Source: JAZKFT01 sp039925965
GTDB taxonomy: Bacteria; Bacteroidota; Bacteroidia; Chitinophagales; Chitinophagaceae
Assembly: GCA_039925965.1 (NCBI GenBank)
Contig: JBDSXW010000003.1
Span: 1 to 64,000 of the forward strand
Direction of reading: 5' to 3'
DNA: 64,000 bases
Part shown: piece after piece, positions 53,809-61,636 of the stretch
Layout: each line of letters opens with the position of its first letter
Position numbering within the stretch: position 1 is the stretch's first letter
Notes under the pieces: model-generated
Seen by the model: only the letters and a program-made list of their open reading frames with translations
Databases searched by the model: none
Told to the model about the DNA's origin: nothing
Position numbers and translations under genes: made by a program

Positions 53809-54372
53809 CTATCGTTGTTCCTTTTTAGAAATAATATCCCTTACCGTACTGGCACTTTCATAATCCTCCTTTTCCAGCAGATTGGACAGGATATCGTACA
53901 GTTCCTCCAGGCTGTACTGATCTAATTGGCCGCGCTTGTCGGAAAAAATTTTTCCTTCAGCCGGTTCTCCTACAGCCATTTCAGACAGCAGGTCTTCGCT
54001 GATATAAATACTGCATTTTTGCCGTACGGCCAAAGCAACAGCATCTGAAGTACGGCTGTCAATCTCAATCAGGTTTTGCGCATTGTCTTTCACCACGATC
54101 ACGGAAATATAAGTGCCCTCTGATACCATGCAAATCCTGATGTGGTCAAGGCTTGCTTTTAAAAAAGTTATGGTATTCAATAACAAATCGTGCGTAAGTG
54201 GGCGCAGGGGATGCATTTGTTCCAGTGCCACTGCAATAGACTGCGCCTCCTGCAGCCCGATGATGATGGGCAATCTCCGGTTACTGTTTATCTCCTGGAG
54301 CACCATTACATAATTACCTATGCTGGTGGTGCTGGCATTCAGAGCGCTGATATGTAATTCTACATTTTTCAT
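53809..54372 (-). CDS. Bifunctional-nuclease (BFN/DUF151) domain protein with UVR motif
   Basis: The 187-residue protein has a BFN domain (residues 1-130: LPIIIGLQEAQSIAVALEQM, HDLLLNTITFLKASL, IEIDSRTSDAVALAVR) and a C-terminal UVR-like helix pair (SLEELYDILSNLLEKEDYES). This is the standard Bacteroidota architecture of the family. BFN proteins have reported nuclease activity in plants; in bacteria their role is unclear. It is embedded in the hydrogenase operon, 10 bp after the TPR gene, so a role in this system is likely but undefined. Confidence 0.85.
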   Translation of the reverse strand: MKNVELHISALNASTTSIGNYVMVLQEINSNRRLPIIIGLQEAQSIAVALEQMHPLRPLTHDLLLNTITFLKASLDHIRICMVSEGTYISVIVVKDNAQNLIEIDSRTSDAVALAVRQKCSIYISEDLLSEMAVGEPAEGKIFSDKRGQLDQYSLEELYDILSNLLEKEDYESASTVRDIISKKEQR

Positions 54373-54382
54373 GTATCTGTGG

Positions 54383-55921
54383 TCATTCGGTTAATTCCTT
54401 TTCTAAGGCTTCCAAAGCCTGCAAATGCTTTTTGCTTTCGGCAATAAGTTCGGCATCATTGGTAAGGATACTTATTTCATTCGCTTTGGCCACCATCTCG
54501 AGGTAGCGGGCCGTATTAAACCCGTCATCCGGGTTGCCCACTTTCCAGCTGGCGTCAAGGTAGTTCAGCAGGGTTACTGCCCTTTCAGTCGGGTATAGTG
54601 CGGCCGACCTCACAGATAAAGCTTCATCGTAAAAATTCAATGCCTTCTCAAAATTATCTGTTCTGTGTCCTTGTGGATATTTAGCATAGGCATTCGCAAA
54701 ATTGTTACAGATCATTCCAAACTCATATGGGTGATCTACTTTGTTGTAGTAGTCCAGCGCCTCGTTAAATGAAGTAGCCGACAACGCTGCCCAGATACTC
54801 CGCTTTTTATTTTCATCCGGCAGTTCTGCATAAATAACGCCGAGCTGGTGGTGTATATCTGCAAATACATCCGGGGCTTCTTCTTTCTTAAAAACATGCA
54901 GCGCTTCATGGTATGCTTCGAGAGCACTGCGGTAAAATTGCGGATTACCGGTTTGGGCCCAATCGTAAAACAAGCGGCCTCTAACAAGCTGCGCCTGGGC
55001 CGTCATTTCTTCCTGTCCTTCCTCTTTAAAATAACTAACCGCCTTGGAGATATACCCCAGCGACTCTGCATAACTGTTGCTCAGGTTGGCGATGGTTGCA
55101 GCATCCATCCATAAAAACGCCGCAATAGTTTTATGCCCATGCTTGTCAAAAAACTGCAATGTTTCCCATATGCGATTTTTGAGCTCGGTCATGATTTCCG
55201 GATCATACGGAAAGCTAATTTCCTTCATGGCAGCCTGGCACCAAACCCGCTCCAGCGCATACTTTGGGTAATCGTCTGAGGCTTTTAAGGGGTGCTGGTT
55301 CAGCAAGCGGATAGCGGCTGCCGGATCGCCACTGTCTATTAAAAATGTAGCATAGTATTTTAAAGTATATGCTTTGTAAGAGGGCTCAAAAGCCATTTGT
55401 ACCGCGTCAGCATAGTGCGCTTCTATCGCTTCGGCATTGATTTCACTACTGTAATGACCGTAGTTTAAAGCAACGGCTACATTATGGTTGAAAGCATAAT
55501 TTTCAAAGGGGTGCGCAAATTGGGTCCTGCTTAAAATGTTTTCCAAAGCGCTGTCGCCTTCTTCGCCTTTAACAATGGACTGTACCAGGTCAAAAATAAA
55601 AAGCATCGCCGGGTACCCGGTAAAATATTGTGGGTACTTTTCTTCATTTCCCAGCAAGCCAAAAACAGTTCCCAGGAAATAGTTTTTATTAAAAGGGATC
55701 TCAGAGGGAAAGACAATGGCGGGGCGCTGGTCCAACCAGTCGGGCCGTATATGGATCCTGTTTTCATTGATATAGATCGCATTGGAAATGCCAGGCATTA
55801 CCGTGTCTGAGTGCTGAACCGCCACCAGTTCATCCAGCCGGTCAACAGATTCAATATATTCATGGATCGACGGCGCATCCAATGAGTCCTGATAAAAGAC
55901 ATACAACAACTTCTCACTCAT
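54383..55921 (-). CDS. TPR-repeat protein of the hydrogenase operon
   Basis: The 512-residue cytosolic protein has a unique N-terminal domain (about 1-160, YVFYQDSLDAPSIHEYI) followed by at least eight helix pairs with TPR character between 170 and 500 (e.g. EALDYYNKVDHPYEFGMICN, FYDEALSVRSAALYP). TPR arrays bind other proteins; TPR genes accompany group 1h hydrogenase genes in other phyla as far as I recall. It is tightly packed between the 120-aa gene (2 bp) and the BFN gene (10 bp). Confidence 0.83.
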   Translation of the reverse strand: MSEKLLYVFYQDSLDAPSIHEYIESVDRLDELVAVQHSDTVMPGISNAIYINENRIHIRPDWLDQRPAIVFPSEIPFNKNYFLGTVFGLLGNEEKYPQYFTGYPAMLFIFDLVQSIVKGEEGDSALENILSRTQFAHPFENYAFNHNVAVALNYGHYSSEINAEAIEAHYADAVQMAFEPSYKAYTLKYYATFLIDSGDPAAAIRLLNQHPLKASDDYPKYALERVWCQAAMKEISFPYDPEIMTELKNRIWETLQFFDKHGHKTIAAFLWMDAATIANLSNSYAESLGYISKAVSYFKEEGQEEMTAQAQLVRGRLFYDWAQTGNPQFYRSALEAYHEALHVFKKEEAPDVFADIHHQLGVIYAELPDENKKRSIWAALSATSFNEALDYYNKVDHPYEFGMICNNFANAYAKYPQGHRTDNFEKALNFYDEALSVRSAALYPTERAVTLLNYLDASWKVGNPDDGFNTARYLEMVAKANEISILTNDAELIAESKKHLQALEALEKELTE

Positions 55922-55923
55922 AA

Positions 55924-56286
55924 TTACAATTTTACTTTTAAGATATGCAAGGCTTCTTCCACCGTAAATTCAAGGTCGCGGTCATTTTCGTCTATGTCAT
56001 GGTCCATTAGCAGCTCCTGTACGGATATTGATTTGTCGCCGGCAGCATTCTTGCTTTTCAGCATTTGCTGGCTGGCTTTATGAATAGTTCTGAAGAGTTC
56101 TTCGCTGGCTGGTGCTACCATAAAACTATTGTCTTTAGCATAGAACACACTCAATACAACGGTCTCATCGCCAAAGATTTTTCCGGCAGTATTTTTCTTA
56201 ATACAGATATGGCCACCTTCCATATACACGTCGCTGACAGATATAAAGGATTGTGCCCCGGGTATTGTTTCTTTGGGTAGCAGCAT
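55924..56286 (-). CDS. 120-aa unknown protein of the hydrogenase operon
   Basis: I do not recognise the family. It is a soluble protein with a beta-rich first half (ICIKKNTAGKIFGDETVVLS, VFYAKDNSFMVAP) and a helical second half with an acidic stretch DHDIDENDRDLEFT. It lies 8 bp after the maturation protease and 2 bp before the TPR gene, so it is surely co-transcribed with hydrogenase 2. No metal-binding motif is seen. Confidence 0.75.
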   Translation of the reverse strand: MLLPKETIPGAQSFISVSDVYMEGGHICIKKNTAGKIFGDETVVLSVFYAKDNSFMVAPASEELFRTIHKASQQMLKSKNAAGDKSISVQELLMDHDIDENDRDLEFTVEEALHILKVKL

Positions 56287-56294
56287 GGTTGTTT

Positions 56295-56777
56295 TTATAG
56301 ATCCTGTAATATGGTTGCAATCAATTGGTCACCTGCCGCTTGCACAACCTCGCTTAATTCCATATTAATCTTTATCTCGGAAATAGCCACCAGGTATACC
56401 TGGATAGTATCTTCGGGAAATTCACTACCCATTAATTTTTTAGCATAGCTAAGCGCCTGGTCCCATTTCATACCATGCAGAAAAAGCATCGGGTCTTCCT
56501 GTATCTGTGCTTTTATTTCGGATGCCGGAAGACAAAATAAAGTGCCATCAGGTTCGCCTGAATTAATAACACCGTCTACTATAATAATACGTTGATGGCC
56601 TTTTAGCTTAAAGAGAATTTCAAAGGCAGAAGTGCCCATGTCGAACAACATGATATCGTCACTGGGTGGTAGTTGTTTCTGCAGCTCGTTGACCACATAG
56701 ATGCCAATCGCATCATCACTGCGTACAGGGTTTCCAAAACCAAGGATAGCAGTCTTTACACCAGCAATTATTTCCAT
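56295..56777 (-). CDS. Hydrogenase maturation endopeptidase (HyaD/HycI family)
   Basis: From ATG 56777 the protein has 160 residues. ILGFGNPVRSDDAIGIYVV carries the family GNxLxxDDxxG nickel-binding start. FDMGTSAFEIL, IIVDGV and the LHGMKWDQAL histidine complete the site. It removes the C-terminal peptide after H514 of the large subunit once nickel is in place. Only one protease gene exists for two large subunits whose tails differ only at one residue (AHDVKS / AHDNKS), so it probably serves both. An upstream extension to 56852 was rejected. Confidence 0.9.
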   Translation of the reverse strand: MEIIAGVKTAILGFGNPVRSDDAIGIYVVNELQKQLPPSDDIMLFDMGTSAFEILFKLKGHQRIIIVDGVINSGEPDGTLFCLPASEIKAQIQEDPMLFLHGMKWDQALSYAKKLMGSEFPEDTIQVYLVAISEIKINMELSEVVQAAGDQLIATILQDL

Positions 56778-56800
56778 ACTACAAGTTAGGGGAAAAATAT

Positions 56801-56820
56801 CAAGGTTCAGGGTCCAGGGA
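56801..56820. repeat. AAGGTTCAGGG word repeat in the large subunit 2 / protease gap
   Basis: CAAGGTTCAGGGTCCAGGGA lies in the 193-bp gap between large subunit 2 and the protease. It is the same word family as at 1506 and 11431. The gap could also carry an internal promoter; none is recognisable. Confidence 0.45.
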
Positions 56821-56970
56821 TCATGGTCCAAGCTTCGGGAGGCAAGATTCAAAGATGGAGGGTTGAAGCGTCAAATGTCTGGCCTTCAGCCTCAGGCCTG
56901 GTACAAAATAAAAGGTGCAAGGTGAAGGCCAAACCTTTCACCCCACACCTGTCCCTTTTCCATCCTTCGA

Positions 56971-58560
56971 TCATAATTTAAACCTTGCCAATTCTTTGCC
57001 CGATTTGTTATCATGGGCGTGTACGGTACATACAAGACAGCTATCGAAAGAACGTGCCACCAGCCCCACTTCTACCGGGTCATTTTCGTCTTCAATTTTT
57101 AATCCTATTAATGCAGACTCAATAGCGCCGGAATTTCCTTTCTCATCTTTTGGTCCTACATTCCAGGTGGTGGGCGCTACAATCTGGTAATTTTTTATTA
57201 CGCCGTCTTTTATATCTATCCAATGTGCGAGTGCGCCCCGTACAGCTTCAGTTGCTCCAAATCCCTGTCCATCGCGTTCTACGGGTTTGATATAAAATTC
57301 ATCATCCAATCTTATTTGACCAAGCCATTCATGCAGATGGGTGTACAAGCTTGCCATTTCATGCATTCGGGCGAGGTTTCTAACGAATACACTTGGTCCT
57401 AGTTTTTCCATAATATCTCCAAACAAAGGATCCTTTATCTGGTGTGGCAGGTTTAACGGATTTGCATTCATAATAACCCTTGCCAACGGCCCGGCTTCTG
57501 CTGCCTGGCCCATGTAACGGGGCGCTTTTGCCCAACTGTATTTGCCACTGAAATCTGTTTTATCCAGCACCGAAGATTGTGTAGGTACAGGTGCTTCTTC
57601 CATAAAGGGATGTGCGGGTGCGGCATCCTGGTACCAACTGTGTTTTACGTGTTCGATTATATGATTCTGATCAAACACATGGTAGTCTTTACCATCGTAG
57701 AAGCCGCTTGATTGAATAAGCGCCTGATTTCGGCTTTCAATGGTTGGATGATTGTAACGGTCTTTATGGAGATAGGTTCCATAAGCGATGTACTTGCCCA
57801 GTCCCTGTCCCATTTTATCCAAACCAAATTCCCTGCCTGCGCGGAGATAGAGGCCCAGATCGCTGTTCTTATGACTTTCACTTTCTTCCAGCCATTCCAT
57901 CATATCATCCCAGCTTTTTATTTTCATGTACCTGTCTATTGAACACCCAAGCCATACAGATTCCAGCCAATCATTTTTAAATTGGTTTAAGATGGCATAG
58001 GAACGGGTAATGTCTTTTAGCGTGGGTGCACACATAACGCCGCCTGGCACCATGTAACTGCTGTGTGGCCACTGCCCACCAAATATTGCATAAATTTCCA
58101 CTGGCCTGCCACTGGCTGTTAATCCAACCTGGAAAGAAGTGCCTACATACGCCGACCAACGCCTGGCTACTTCTGCATACAAAGGTTTATTTGCAAATTT
58201 CTTATTGGCCATGTCTGTTGCCATAATTGCATAAAACCAACGCGGATCACTTTGCAGGCTCTCGCTTGCCTGTCCTATAGAGCGCAACAGCAGTGCATTT
58301 GGACTAAGCTGTGTTTTCCATGCCGTATCCAGGGCTGATGATGCACAATACAAATGTGAGCCACCGCAGATGCCGCAGGCCCGCGGCGTAACGATCAGGC
58401 CAGCCTGTGGGTCCTTGCCTCTTAATATGATTTCAAATCCCCGAAACATGGAAGCCTGTGTATTGGCGCGGGTTACCACGCCATCTTCCATATATACATT
58501 CACATCCAGGTCGCCTTCTACTCGACCTACCGGTGATATATTCAGTTCTTTAGTTGCCAT
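56971..58560 (-). CDS. [NiFe]-hydrogenase large subunit, copy 2 (group 1h/1l-like)
   Basis: This 529-residue subunit has the same length as copy 1. L1 motif RACGICGGSH (C62, C65; Ala where copy 1 has Val), L2 motif DSCLVCTVH (C508, C511) and the 15-residue tail AHDNKSGKELARFKL are intact. Replacements relative to copy 1 are mostly conservative and spread along the protein, and DNA differs mainly at third positions. Both copies therefore look to be under selection. It follows small subunit 2 by 65 bp and is followed by the protease gene. Confidence 0.95.
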   Translation of the reverse strand: MATKELNISPVGRVEGDLDVNVYMEDGVVTRANTQASMFRGFEIILRGKDPQAGLIVTPRACGICGGSHLYCASSALDTAWKTQLSPNALLLRSIGQASESLQSDPRWFYAIMATDMANKKFANKPLYAEVARRWSAYVGTSFQVGLTASGRPVEIYAIFGGQWPHSSYMVPGGVMCAPTLKDITRSYAILNQFKNDWLESVWLGCSIDRYMKIKSWDDMMEWLEESESHKNSDLGLYLRAGREFGLDKMGQGLGKYIAYGTYLHKDRYNHPTIESRNQALIQSSGFYDGKDYHVFDQNHIIEHVKHSWYQDAAPAHPFMEEAPVPTQSSVLDKTDFSGKYSWAKAPRYMGQAAEAGPLARVIMNANPLNLPHQIKDPLFGDIMEKLGPSVFVRNLARMHEMASLYTHLHEWLGQIRLDDEFYIKPVERDGQGFGATEAVRGALAHWIDIKDGVIKNYQIVAPTTWNVGPKDEKGNSGAIESALIGLKIEDENDPVEVGLVARSFDSCLVCTVHAHDNKSGKELARFKL

Positions 58561-58625
58561 TTTGTTTTAATTTATTTTCAGTGCCATTAAAAAATCTAAA
58601 AACCTTCAACCAAAAACCCTAAACC

Positions 58626-59585
58626 TTACTTCGTAGTTTCGAATATTTTTGCCGGAGAGCCAAATACTTTGCCCACGCCCGCCTTGAAATAATAGCTCAG
58701 TTTGTTATCGCCTACAGGCACTTCTTTTGGAAGGAAGCCCAGGTATTTCATCGTTTTAAAAATACTCCCCTTTACCAGATCGTGGTGCGGAAAGCCTGGT
58801 TCCGTACACCCTAAGCAAGGATGGTTGGCCCTTGTTTTGGAGGAGTGCCGATTCCAAAGTATCCGGTTACAACTGGCATGCGTCATTGGCCCCCGGCAAC
58901 CTACTTCATAAAACAGGCATCCACCGCGCTGGCCGAAGTGGCCATCTACTTTTTCACTAAATGCCCGGGCATTGGTGCAGCCGGTTTGTACAAAATCGCT
59001 AAAGAAAGTGGTAGGCCTGTGGAACGCATCTACTTTCACGTCAGCAATACGCCCGGTCGCTATCGCTACTAGTATCTGGGTGATCCAGTCGGGATGTGCA
59101 GGGCAACCAGGAATGTTTACCACAGGCAACCCGCCTTTGGAAACATAGTTGGCACCCAGGTATCCACCTTTCTCTTTTTTAAGAAACTGGAGGCCGGTGC
59201 TTTCACTTGGGTTAGGTGGTACTGCAGGAATACCGCCCCAGGTAGCACAATCGCCAATCGCCACCACATAGGCTGCCACCGTGGATAATTCCTTAACCCA
59301 ATCTTTCATGGGGCGTTCGCAGAAATTATTCATGGTGCCGGTTCCGTTAGGCCCCTCAATAAGGGTGCCTTCAAATACAAGGATGTCGAGGGGAATCTTT
59401 CCGGCGATGCAATCTTTCATCAGGTCGGAGACCTGGTGACCAATCTCTAAACCGCAGGTGGGGTGCCATAATATATTGATGCCGAAATCTACGACCAACT
59501 CTACTACGGTTGGTTCTTCAGCATTTAAGAAGGACATGGTGTTACCACTACAGGCGCCACCTTGTAACCATAGTACATTGGCCAT
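58626..59585 (-). CDS. [NiFe]-hydrogenase small subunit, copy 2
   Basis: The 319-residue subunit has the same cluster pattern as copy 1: GGACSGNTMSF with Cys12 and Asn15, GDCATWGG (C113), IPGCPAHP (C161), and the C-terminal C222, C229, C238, C256 and C259. No Tat signal or membrane anchor is present. The HPTCGLEIG segment has an extra Cys where copy 1 has Met (HPSMGLEIG). It is the first structural gene after two operator-like palindromes, 16 and 54 bp before its ATG. Confidence 0.95.
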   Translation of the reverse strand: MANVLWLQGGACSGNTMSFLNAEEPTVVELVVDFGINILWHPTCGLEIGHQVSDLMKDCIAGKIPLDILVFEGTLIEGPNGTGTMNNFCERPMKDWVKELSTVAAYVVAIGDCATWGGIPAVPPNPSESTGLQFLKKEKGGYLGANYVSKGGLPVVNIPGCPAHPDWITQILVAIATGRIADVKVDAFHRPTTFFSDFVQTGCTNARAFSEKVDGHFGQRGGCLFYEVGCRGPMTHASCNRILWNRHSSKTRANHPCLGCTEPGFPHHDLVKGSIFKTMKYLGFLPKEVPVGDNKLSYYFKAGVGKVFGSPAKIFETTK

Positions 59586-59600
59586 AACAATCGTTTTTAG

Positions 59601-59618
59601 TTAGAAAATATTTTCTAA
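59601..59618. promoter_or_regulatory. Operator-like palindrome before small subunit 2 (proximal)
   Basis: TTAGAAAATATTTTCTAA is a perfect 18-bp palindrome ending 16 bp upstream of the small subunit 2 ATG. It is one of three near-identical sites in the cluster and fits the size and symmetry of a TetR-dimer site. Confidence 0.75.
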
Positions 59619-59638
59619 GTTAGCGCTGTTTATTAGTA

Positions 59639-59656
59639 TTAGGAAATATTTTCTAA
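59639..59656. promoter_or_regulatory. Operator-like palindrome before small subunit 2 (distal)
   Basis: TTAGGAAATATTTTCTAA differs from the proximal copy by one base. The two centres are 38 bp apart. Together they bracket the likely promoter of the hydrogenase 2 operon. Confidence 0.72.
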
Positions 59657-59762
59657 AATAGTTCGAACATTTCTTCCGGTACGTTCACCTTTTCTACTGA
59701 GGCTGACTATGGGCAGTAATCATTAAACAAAGCGGGGGCCAATAGCAAAAAGGGGGGCAATT

Positions 59763-60122
59763 TCAGTTATTGCATATACTAAAATAATTAAGCGACAATG
59801 CCAGGGTGCCCCGGCGGTCTTTGGCGGCCTCTTTCCGGATATAAAATGCGGCAACTCTTGCTTTCTGTTCGCTAAACTGCCGGGTAATGTTCCGCACGAT
59901 GAGTTGTAGTGGTTTCTTATAATGAGCAAAGATCAGCGAAACGTCCCATCCTCCCTGCCGGCTTACAATTGCGTCAATCACCGCGGCATCTTTAAGCCAG
60001 GCGCCTTCGGTGATAAAAAGCATATCGGAAGGCCCGGCGGTTTGGTCCAGCAGCAGTTCATTGTACAGGAATTGTTTCATGGCCGACAAAACTGTTTCGC
60101 TTATGGAAGGCTTATTATTCAT
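59763..60122 (-). CDS. 119-aa unknown protein, paralogue of the 117-aa protein at 53413
   Basis: The ATG at 60122 gives 119 residues starting MNNKPSISETVLSAMKQFLY. The core KDAAVIDAIVSRQGGWDV, FAHYKKPLQLIVRNITRQFS and AAKDRRGTLAL matches the paralogue almost position by position; the N-terminal third is more variable. No known family is recognised. It sits between the intact tetR (23 bp) and the operator region of hydrogenase 2. A longer frame to 60230 overlaps tetR and was rejected. Confidence 0.8.
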   Translation of the reverse strand: MNNKPSISETVLSAMKQFLYNELLLDQTAGPSDMLFITEGAWLKDAAVIDAIVSRQGGWDVSLIFAHYKKPLQLIVRNITRQFSEQKARVAAFYIRKEAAKDRRGTLALSLNYFSICNN

Positions 60123-60145
60123 GAAGAAAAATGGTAGAGTACATT

Positions 60146-60772
60146 TTAAAGGTAGTTCATTCCTTTGTTCCCCAATTGTCTGAATTCGGGTAGACCCATA
60201 TCGGTAAACAGCACGCGGACAATGCTCCAAAGATCATTGCAATAATCATTTTCCCCGGCTGATGCACTTCCATTGATATACTGGTAGCTCAGCCAATGGT
60301 CCATCGTCATACAGAAAATATGAGCCAGGTCTGCAAATTGGGTTCCATAGATGGGTTGGATAAAAGAGCCACGCGAAGCATTGAATTGCATCATAAAAAT
60401 AATTTGTTGCCGTTGGAACCGGAGCAACTCGTGGTGTTTTTCTGCGATTTCAGAAAACGCTCTTAATACCTCCAGCGTATCCAGGTAAAAGAAACGATAC
60501 TGTTGCTGTAATTGGTACATATGCCGCAACAGGAAATCAATATCTTCAAATAGTGGCAATATCCTGAATTCGGTGAGTAGCAGTTCCTGGCTTTTCTTCA
60601 GTTTTTTATAGATCGACAAAACGATGTCTTCTTTATTTTTAAAATGATAAGCAAGGTGACCCACGCTTACAAAGGCGCTGTCGGCAATATGCTGTAGCCG
60701 CACATTTACAAAACCCTTCTCGTTAAAAAGGAGCAGTGCTTTGTCGAGGATATGTTGTTTAGTGGGTTTCAT
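60146..60772 (-). CDS. TetR-family transcriptional regulator (intact copy)
   Basis: From ATG 60772 the protein has 208 residues. The N-terminal helix-turn-helix is MKPTKQHILDKALLLFNEKG, VRLQHIADSAFVSVGHLAYH and FKNKEDIV. The C-terminal ligand and dimer domain is rich in Phe, Gln and His (LRHMYQLQQQYRFFYLDTLE) and ends in a conserved Asp/Trp region. It is the first gene of the cluster and the best candidate to bind the TTAGAAAA/TTTTCTAA palindromes. An upstream TTG start (60784) was rejected. The ligand is unknown. Confidence 0.88.
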   Translation of the reverse strand: MKPTKQHILDKALLLFNEKGFVNVRLQHIADSAFVSVGHLAYHFKNKEDIVLSIYKKLKKSQELLLTEFRILPLFEDIDFLLRHMYQLQQQYRFFYLDTLEVLRAFSEIAEKHHELLRFQRQQIIFMMQFNASRGSFIQPIYGTQFADLAHIFCMTMDHWLSYQYINGSASAGENDYCNDLWSIVRVLFTDMGLPEFRQLGNKGMNYL

Positions 60773-61096
60773 AATGCCAGGCAAGGCCTGGTAACAAAAT
60801 TAAGTGCTGCAAATCAATTTGTACAGTCAACAGCGCATAAGAAGTACGACCGAAAACGAATCGGAGAATAGGAAGGTACCATAAAGAGAGCGCTATTCAC
60901 CAAAGCATGATCAGGGACCTGAAATCAGAAGATCTTTCCTGGACGTTTGCAGGTGATGGAAACGTGAAGGAATTCCCGGACGACAGTGGATTCGTTGCTG
61001 GTCCTGCCCTGAGCCACAGCTGCCAAGGTACTAAAGTACAAGTTTGAACTTCCAGCCTTAAAGCTGGAAATGCATTGTTTACAGTTGGCTTTTCAG
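60773..61096. other. Region upstream of tetR with a short hairpin
   Basis: TTCCAGC (61050-61056) and GCTGGAA (61063-61069) form a 7-bp hairpin after a small frame on the plus strand. No copy of the 18-bp palindrome is present here, so TetR autoregulation through that site is not evident. Confidence 0.4.
60907..61047 (+). CDS. Possible 46-aa small protein
   Basis: An ATG frame of 46 codons (MIRDLKSEDLSWTFAGDGN, then KEFPDDSGFVAGPALSHSC) has protein-like composition and is followed 2 bp later by the hairpin at 61050-61069. It might be a real small gene or a scrap. No family is recognised and the codon evidence is weak because of its size. Confidence 0.28.
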   Translation: MIRDLKSEDLSWTFAGDGNVKEFPDDSGFVAGPALSHSCQGTKVQV

Positions 61097-61570
61097 CTAT
61101 TTTTTGAACATTCGAATTACACGAATCAATGCAAATATTATAGATTGCTTAAAGCTTATGACGGGAACCAGCCCATGAGTACGCATTATTTTCTTAAAAC
61201 GTTCAATGTCGGGTGGTCCTTTGACATTTACGACAACCGCAATGTCCCGAAAATACTCATAGCCAAAAACACCGGGCCTGATTTCACATAAGAATTCAAT
61301 TGTCTGGTTTGTCTTATTTGTAATTTGATGTACGGCACCGCGTGGAATAAGAATTGAATTTCCAGGGCCAAGCTCAACGACTTTGCCATCTGATATGATA
61401 GTAGTGGTGCCAATCAAACCCTTCACAGTCTCGTCAAATTGCTCATGGTAATGCGGTACTGGTGTTCTGGCCCCGGGGCGAACTATACATTTGAATATAT
61501 TCAGGTCAGCTGATTCTGAAAGAAAGTAGACATCAATACCACCTTTAAAATAAATTTCTTTTAATTCCAT
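61097..61570 (-). CDS. Cupin-domain protein
   Basis: The 157-residue single cupin has motif 1 PVPHYHEQFDETVKGLIG (HxH...E) and motif 2 ILIPRGAVHQITNK, giving a plausible metal site. A C-terminal basic and hydrophobic helix (FALIRVIRMFKK) follows, which may touch the membrane. Such proteins bind small molecules or act as isomerases or dioxygenases; the substrate is unknown. Upstream lies a decayed gene. Confidence 0.8.
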   Translation of the reverse strand: MELKEIYFKGGIDVYFLSESADLNIFKCIVRPGARTPVPHYHEQFDETVKGLIGTTTIISDGKVVELGPGNSILIPRGAVHQITNKTNQTIEFLCEIRPGVFGYEYFRDIAVVVNVKGPPDIERFKKIMRTHGLVPVISFKQSIIFALIRVIRMFKK

Positions 61571-61636
61571 TTAACAGCAATTTGAATTGAATATAAAAAT
61601 GCTGGTTCCTTATACTTCCTATTTTCTGGATCTTTC
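61571..61636. other. Short spacer
   Basis: Spacer between the cupin start and the decayed coding region; nothing is seen in it. Confidence 0.4.

Noticed and set aside
41149..61096. Mobile island carrying the hydrogenase cluster
   Set aside because: No integrase, transposase, tRNA or flanking direct repeats were found, and base composition looks like the surroundings.
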